Assembly (NCBI GenBank): GCA_030727405.1
Contig: JANRBR010000041.1
Coordinates: 1 to 47,545 of the forward strand
DNA: 47,545 nt
Reading direction: 5' to 3'
Origin: Crocinitomicaceae bacterium
GTDB taxonomy: Bacteria > Bacteroidota > Bacteroidia > Flavobacteriales_D > Crocinitomicaceae
Shown: piece by piece, positions 43,638 through 47,545 of the stretch
How positions within the stretch are numbered: the first letter of the stretch is position 1
How the letters are laid out: each line of letters begins with the position of its first letter
Notes under the pieces: generated by a model
Databases searched by the model: none
What the model saw: the letters and a program-made list of their open reading frames with translations, nothing else
What the model was told of the DNA's origin: nothing
Translations under genes and position numbers: made by a program

Positions 43638-44975
43638 ATGAAGACCATATTAATTTTAGGTGCAGGTTTGTCTGCATCCTCACTCATTAGGTATCTTTTA
43701 GCTCATTCAGAAGCTGAAAATTGGCACGTAAAAATTGTTGATCAAAATTTAGGCTTGGTCCAGAAAAAAATCAATGGGCACCCACGTGCCGAAGCCATGT
43801 CTTTTAATGCCTTGGACTCTAAGGAGCGCAAGCCAGCAATTGCACATGCGGATTTGGTTATTTCTATGTTGCCTGCCATTTACCACGTAGAGGTAGCAAA
43901 AGATTGCATAGAATTACGAACAGATTTGATCACGCCTTCCTATATTTCTCCAGAAATGCGCGCATTGAATGAAGAGGCGATAGCAGCAGGAATTGTCATC
44001 ATGAATGAAATTGGAGTAGATCCTGGAATTGACCATATGAGTGCCATGAAAGTCATTGATCACATCAAGGATATTGGAGGAAAACTAACCAGCTTTAAGT
44101 CCTTTTGTGGAGGATTATTGGCGCCAGAATCTGACAATAATCCTTGGCATTATAAGTTTACTTGGAATCCAAGAAATGTAATTGTTGCTGGACAAGGTCC
44201 TGCAGCTTGCTACATGGATAACAACGAATACAAGTACATCCCCTATTCTCAATTATTTAAAAAATTAGACCGAATAGAAATTCCTCCATACGGAGCATTT
44301 GACGGATATGCCAATCGCAATTCACTAATTTATTCCTCCACATACGGAATTGATGGAATTCCGACCATTTACCGCGGGACACTTCGGAGACCAAATTATT
44401 GTCAAGGATGGGATGTGTTTATTCAATTAGGAATGACGGATGATTCGTACGCCATGACGAATTCTGAAACCTTGACGCCGAGAGCTTTCTTAAATGCCTT
44501 TTTGCCCTATGAACCAAGCACCTCGGTTGAAGATAAATTTAAAAAGGTCTTGGGAGATGAGCAAGCATATTTATTTAATCAATTCGAAAGCATGGGGATT
44601 TTTGACGATTCCTTTACCTATGGAATTGAAAATGCCAGTCCAGCAAAATTGCTACAACAATTATTGGAGCCAAAATGGAAATTGGAACCAGGAGACAAAG
44701 ATATGTTGGTGATGTATCATGAATTTGAGTATCACATGCAAAACGAACGCAAAAAAATCACTTCTTCACTCGTTGCTTTGGGAGAAGATGAAGTGTACAC
44801 CGCCATGTCTAATACGGTTGGGCTGCCAGTCGCAATTGCTGCGAAGCTCATCTTAGCAGGTGAACTAAAAGAAAAAGGAGTCACATTACCCGTAAATAAA
44901 GTGGTATATGAACCAATTATGAATGAATTAGCCTCTTTTGGGATTACCTTTGAAGAAAAGGAACATACATTATAA
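43638..44975 (+). CDS. Saccharopine dehydrogenase (reductase-type) family protein
   Basis: 445 residues, cytoplasmic. N-terminal Rossmann motif ILILGAGLSASSLIRYLL; SMLPAIYHVEVAKDCIE; EIGVDPGIDHMSAMKVIDHI; CGGLLAPESDNNPWHYKFTWNPRNVIVAGQG; this set is typical of the LYS9-type saccharopine reductase. In Bacteroidota such proteins may take part in lysine breakdown or in another amino-acid oxidoreduction. All the known blocks are present. The next gene follows after 10 bases. Confidence 0.88.
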   Translation: MKTILILGAGLSASSLIRYLLAHSEAENWHVKIVDQNLGLVQKKINGHPRAEAMSFNALDSKERKPAIAHADLVISMLPAIYHVEVAKDCIELRTDLITPSYISPEMRALNEEAIAAGIVIMNEIGVDPGIDHMSAMKVIDHIKDIGGKLTSFKSFCGGLLAPESDNNPWHYKFTWNPRNVIVAGQGPAACYMDNNEYKYIPYSQLFKKLDRIEIPPYGAFDGYANRNSLIYSSTYGIDGIPTIYRGTLRRPNYCQGWDVFIQLGMTDDSYAMTNSETLTPRAFLNAFLPYEPSTSVEDKFKKVLGDEQAYLFNQFESMGIFDDSFTYGIENASPAKLLQQLLEPKWKLEPGDKDMLVMYHEFEYHMQNERKKITSSLVALGEDEVYTAMSNTVGLPVAIAAKLILAGELKEKGVTLPVNKVVYEPIMNELASFGITFEEKEHTL

Positions 44976-44985
44976 TAAAATCAAA

Positions 44986-45291
44986 ATGGAAAACGAAGAA
45001 AACCACATGAACATCGAATTATCTGAAGACATTGCTTTAGGTATTTATTCAAACTTAGCCATCATTACCCATTCACCTGCAGAGCTTGTATGTGATTTTG
45101 TTCAGATTATGCCGGGCATGCCAAAAGGAAAGGTTCGTTCTCGAGTACTGATGACGCCTCAAAACGCAAAACGATTTTTACAGGCATTGTCAGATAACAT
45201 TCAAAAATACGAACAGAATTTCGGGGTAATCGATGATCCTCAAGCAGGATTTCCACCGATGAATTTTGGTACACCAAATACAATGGCCTAA
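44986..45291 (+). CDS. DUF3467 family protein
   Basis: 101 residues from the ATG at 44986 (MENEENHMNIELSEDIALG); a longer frame from 44938 overlaps the upstream gene and is unlikely. Typical family blocks: AIITHSPAELVCDFVQIMPGMPKGKVRSRVLMTPQNAKRFLQAL. The acidic-start, Pro-rich tail (GFPPMNFGTPNTMA) is normal for the family. Function unknown; the family is widely kept in Bacteroidota and is often next to rpoC, which is not the case here. Confidence 0.85.
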   Translation: MENEENHMNIELSEDIALGIYSNLAIITHSPAELVCDFVQIMPGMPKGKVRSRVLMTPQNAKRFLQALSDNIQKYEQNFGVIDDPQAGFPPMNFGTPNTMA

Positions 45292-45300
45292 ATAACAATC

Positions 45301-46215
45301 ATGTTATTGTCGATATGCATTCCAGTTTATAATACGGATATCCGTCCATTAGCGACAGAACTGAATCGGCAATCACAATCTTTTTCATCAGAGGTTGAAC
45401 TCCTTTTCATCGACGATGCCTCTGATTTTACATTTAAAGAAAAAAATAGATCGGTCGGCACCTTTTGCGATTACCAAGAATTGCCTCAAAACATAGGCAG
45501 ATCTAAAATCCGAAATGCCTTTTTGCCATTTGTTAAAGGAAAATACATCCTCTTTTTAGACGGTGATTCAGTGGTTTTTCGCGATGATTTCATAGAGAAA
45601 TACCTGGTTTTCCTTAAAGAACATAAGCCCAATTTAATCGTAGGGGGTAGGGAGGAGGTCTCGGAACGACCAGCACGAAACTACCTATTGCGTTGGCGCT
45701 ACAGTCAGTCCAGGGAAAGTAAATCCTTAGAGGAACGACAAAAGGATAATAAGAGTGGATTCAAGTCGAATAATTTCATAGTAAAAAAAACAATTTTCGA
45801 AAGCAATCCATTTGATGAGTCATTGCATCATTACGGACATGAAGACACCCTTTTCGGTTATCAATTGAGAAAAAAGGGGGTGCAGTGTTTGCATATCGAC
45901 AATCCTATATTGAACAGTGATTTGGTTGAAAATGAAGCATTCCTGCACAAAACGAAAGAAGCAATTAGCAATTTGGTAAGAATTGCCATCAAATTAAACG
46001 ATCTTCAATTCATTGAAGAGCAAAAACTGCTTTCTTGGGAAAAAAGAATTTCCAGAAATAAAATCTTCCTGAAGACCTTTCAATTATTTGGGAAAATCAC
46101 TCAGCCTTTGTTTACCTCATTATTAAGGAAAGGATATTTTCAATTATGGATGTTTGATTTATATCGTCTGACAGAGCTTGAGCGCTTAATCGATCAAAAC
46201 GTTCTCGATGAATGA
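45301..46215 (+). CDS. Glycosyltransferase family 2 (GT-A fold)
   Basis: 304 residues. Starts LLSICIPVYNT, then LLFIDDASD, the nucleotide-metal motif FLDGDS (Asp87, Asp89), and the acceptor-side block HYGHEDTLFGYQL. Such enzymes add a sugar from a nucleotide donor to a glycan. A C-terminal extension with hydrophobic stretches (about 255-290) suggests loose membrane contact. It starts nine bases after DUF3467. The last 30 bases overlap the convergent glycosyltransferase gene. Confidence 0.88.
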   Translation: MLLSICIPVYNTDIRPLATELNRQSQSFSSEVELLFIDDASDFTFKEKNRSVGTFCDYQELPQNIGRSKIRNAFLPFVKGKYILFLDGDSVVFRDDFIEKYLVFLKEHKPNLIVGGREEVSERPARNYLLRWRYSQSRESKSLEERQKDNKSGFKSNNFIVKKTIFESNPFDESLHHYGHEDTLFGYQLRKKGVQCLHIDNPILNSDLVENEAFLHKTKEAISNLVRIAIKLNDLQFIEEQKLLSWEKRISRNKIFLKTFQLFGKITQPLFTSLLRKGYFQLWMFDLYRLTELERLIDQNVLDE

Positions 46216-47313
46216 TCGCAACTTCTCTTTTTCCATTTCCCAGTTTTCAATTTGAGCGGCCTGTAAACAAGCTGTTTTCTGGGTTTTTAATTTTTCAGGA
46301 TTTGCTTTGAGTTGCGAAATGGCTTGTGCAATTAATTGAACATTGACTTCTTCAACGATCGTACCAATTTGGTATTGGTGAATGACACGTGAAACTTCGA
46401 CAAGGTTACTAGCCAAAATTGGCACCCCGGCATGCATGTAATCGAACAGTTTGTTTGGAAGTGAGAATTCATAATTTTTACTTAGCGGCTTGTCCATTGT
46501 GATTCCAAGATCAGCATGAGCAGTATATTGCATCATCTCTATATAAGGACGTCGGCCATAGACGAATACTTTTTGATCTAAGTGATGTTCCTGAATGATG
46601 TTTTTAATAAGTGGCATGACATCCCCATCACCCACCAACATGAGTGCTACTTCATCCATGTCTTTTACGGCCATCACAACTTCCTCAATTCCTCTTTCAA
46701 CATTTAAACCGGCACCCTGCATGATGAGTAGAAATCGATCAAGAGGAATGCCTAATTGGTCTTTTGTTGGTAATTGATCGAGTTGAAATTTAGTTGGAAT
46801 ATTGCGAATGACCAGTAGTTTTTTGTGGTAGCGATTCTGATACGCTTCAGCAATTGAATCATTCACAGTAACGATGTGCTGTAAACGAGGAAAAATGAAA
46901 CGTTCTATGCTAAGCCAAATGGACTGTGTTCTTTTTCGATCGATAAGTTCAGGAGCTTCGGTAAATAATTCATGGCTGTCGTATATGAGTTTCGATGCAG
47001 AAAGTCGACTAGCCATAAAATTTGAAAGCAAGGTGTCCAGGTCGTTTGCGTATAAAAGATGCTTTTTTGAAAAAAGCAATAAAAAAAACAAACGAAAATT
47101 GAGTTCCATATAAAAGAACGGACCCTTTTCAAAAAACAAGCGAAGTCGTTTTGTACGGTAAGCCCTTTTCACCAAATCGGGACTCGCCTTTTTTTTTCGG
47201 CCGACCAACAAAACATCCAAGCCCATCTCATGCAAAAGCGAACAGGTTCGATGAACACGGTTATCCGTGACCAAATCACTTGATACTGAAACAATCACTT
47301 TTCGTTTTGACAT
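46186..47313 (-). CDS. Glycosyltransferase family 4 (GT-B fold)
   Basis: 375 residues from the ATG at 47313 (MSKRKVIVSVSSDLVTDNRV); an upstream frame to 47349 is not family-like. N-domain: TDNRVHRTCSLLHEMG and LIYDSHELFTEAPEL. C-domain: LIMQGAGLNVERGIEEVV, MLVGDGDVMPLI, FVYGRRPYIEMMQY, and SLPNKLFDYMHAGVPILAS as the donor-site block. Acts at the cytoplasmic face on a glycan; donor unknown. A -7 box lies five bases before the ATG. Confidence 0.87.
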   Translation of the reverse strand: MSKRKVIVSVSSDLVTDNRVHRTCSLLHEMGLDVLLVGRKKKASPDLVKRAYRTKRLRLFFEKGPFFYMELNFRLFFLLLFSKKHLLYANDLDTLLSNFMASRLSASKLIYDSHELFTEAPELIDRKRTQSIWLSIERFIFPRLQHIVTVNDSIAEAYQNRYHKKLLVIRNIPTKFQLDQLPTKDQLGIPLDRFLLIMQGAGLNVERGIEEVVMAVKDMDEVALMLVGDGDVMPLIKNIIQEHHLDQKVFVYGRRPYIEMMQYTAHADLGITMDKPLSKNYEFSLPNKLFDYMHAGVPILASNLVEVSRVIHQYQIGTIVEEVNVQLIAQAISQLKANPEKLKTQKTACLQAAQIENWEMEKEKLRSFIENVLID

Positions 47314-47318
47314 TGAAA

Positions 47319-47326
47319 CAAAATTA
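47319..47326 (-). promoter_or_regulatory. -7 promoter box, predicted near-leaderless
   Basis: TAATTTTG on the minus strand matches TAnnTTTG; five bases separate it from the GT4 ATG at 47313. No convincing -33 element. Confidence 0.45.
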
Positions 47327-47396
47327 ATCAATTCCACGTAGGTAAGCATCGCAAAAAGGATGGAGAAAAAAAATTGAAATATTTTTAAAAAAATTC

Positions 47397-47426
47397 TTTG
47401 AGATAAGAAAAAGTTTCATACATTTG
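47397..47426 (+). promoter_or_regulatory. Promoter of the tRNA-Thr transcript
   Basis: TTTG at 47397-47400, 18 bases, TACATTTG at 47419-47426. Both elements match the Bacteroidota consensus. The tRNA begins 67 bases past the box, so a leader of about 60 bases is expected. Confidence 0.65.
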
Positions 47427-47430
47427 CAAT

Positions 47431-47448
47431 CCCAAATTGGTCTTTGGG
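47431..47448 (+). other. Hairpin at the 5' end of the tRNA leader
   Basis: CCCAAA (47431-47436) and TTTGGG (47443-47448), six-base loop, positioned at the expected first bases of the transcript. It could protect the 5' end or guide processing; no T-run follows. Confidence 0.4.
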
Positions 47449-47492
47449 AAAAGAAAAAAGTTCTTTATTTTAAGAAAACCAACATTAAAATT

Positions 47493-47545
47493 GCCGATGT
47501 AGCTCAGTTGGCCAGAGCAGCTGATTTGTAATCAGCTGGTCGGGG
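47493..47545 (+). tRNA. tRNA-Thr (anticodon TGT), 3' end cut by the window edge
   Basis: The acceptor 5' strand GCCGATG, the D arm (GCTCAGTTGGCCAGAGC), and the anticodon arm GCTGA-TTTGTAA-TCAGC with anticodon TGT are seen; the variable region follows and the sequence stops before the T arm. In Bacteroidota this tRNA often heads the Thr-Tyr-Gly-Thr-tuf cluster, but the rest is not in the window. Confidence 0.93.

Noticed and set aside
1..47545. Mobile elements, prophage, toxin-antitoxin or defence islands
   Set aside because: No transposase, integrase, terminal inverted repeats, phage structural genes or known defence domains appear in any reading frame examined.

Overview
The window looks like chromosomal DNA of a Bacteroidota bacterium, most likely Flavobacteriales in the broad sense. 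The evidence is a GldM/GldN pair (gliding motility and type IX secretion), two proteins with a type B (CHU_C) T9SS sorting domain and one with a type A domain, DUF4293, DUF3467 and DUF6428 proteins, a fused ResB-CcsA cytochrome c assembly protein, near-absence of Shine-Dalgarno sequences, AT-rich DNA, and repeated Bacteroidota promoter boxes (TAnnTTTG). A genus cannot be fixed from sequence reading alone.

Layout. 1-1924: end of gldM and gldN, closed by a strong terminator. 1975-6345: a PH-like membrane protein, kbl, a small acidic membrane protein, then a SulP anion transporter overlapping a beta-carbonic anhydrase (a likely bicarbonate module). 6344-12484: a surface-glycan island with a polytopic GT-C-like membrane protein, a sialate O-acetylesterase-type enzyme, an OafA-type acyltransferase and an SGNH esterase. 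12563-13430: a broken PorT-type outer membrane protein gene and tRNA-Arg(CCT). 13448-19110 (minus): a glycosyltransferase, a glyoxalase-II-like hydrolase and a 1286-residue T9SS cargo protein. 19248-24805: a secreted M14 carboxypeptidase, an alpha/beta hydrolase lipoprotein, an outer membrane lipoprotein and aroC. 24816-30336: DUF4293, a secreted coiled-coil protein, an ABC-F ATPase and a lectin-like T9SS cargo protein with four exact-length 51-residue repeats. 30333-35470 (minus): NatAB-type ABC exporter, rlmN, dnaN and two small genes. 35515-36105: sugar phosphotransferase. 36126-38670: arsenic operon (arsR, DUF6428, arsC-like phosphatase, ACR3 pump) with a visible operator. 38654-42522 (minus): ccsBA and an RluA-type synthase. 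42615-46215: esterase, saccharopine reductase-like enzyme, DUF3467 and a GT2. 46186-47313 (minus): a GT4. From 47493: start of tRNA-Thr(TGT).

Themes. The genome is tightly packed: several convergent genes overlap at their stop codons, and one terminator lies inside the opposing coding sequence. Five genes have a -7 box only 4-5 bases before the start codon, which predicts leaderless or nearly leaderless mRNAs; two of them form a mirror-symmetric divergent promoter of 49 bp. Several genes serve surface and secretion biology (T9SS core, cargo, glycan assembly and O-acyl editing). I see no insertion sequence, prophage, CRISPR array or recognisable defence system. The least explained parts are the Cys-tailed DUF6428 protein in the ars operon, the acyl-transfer/acyl-removal cluster, and the compact leaderless promoters.
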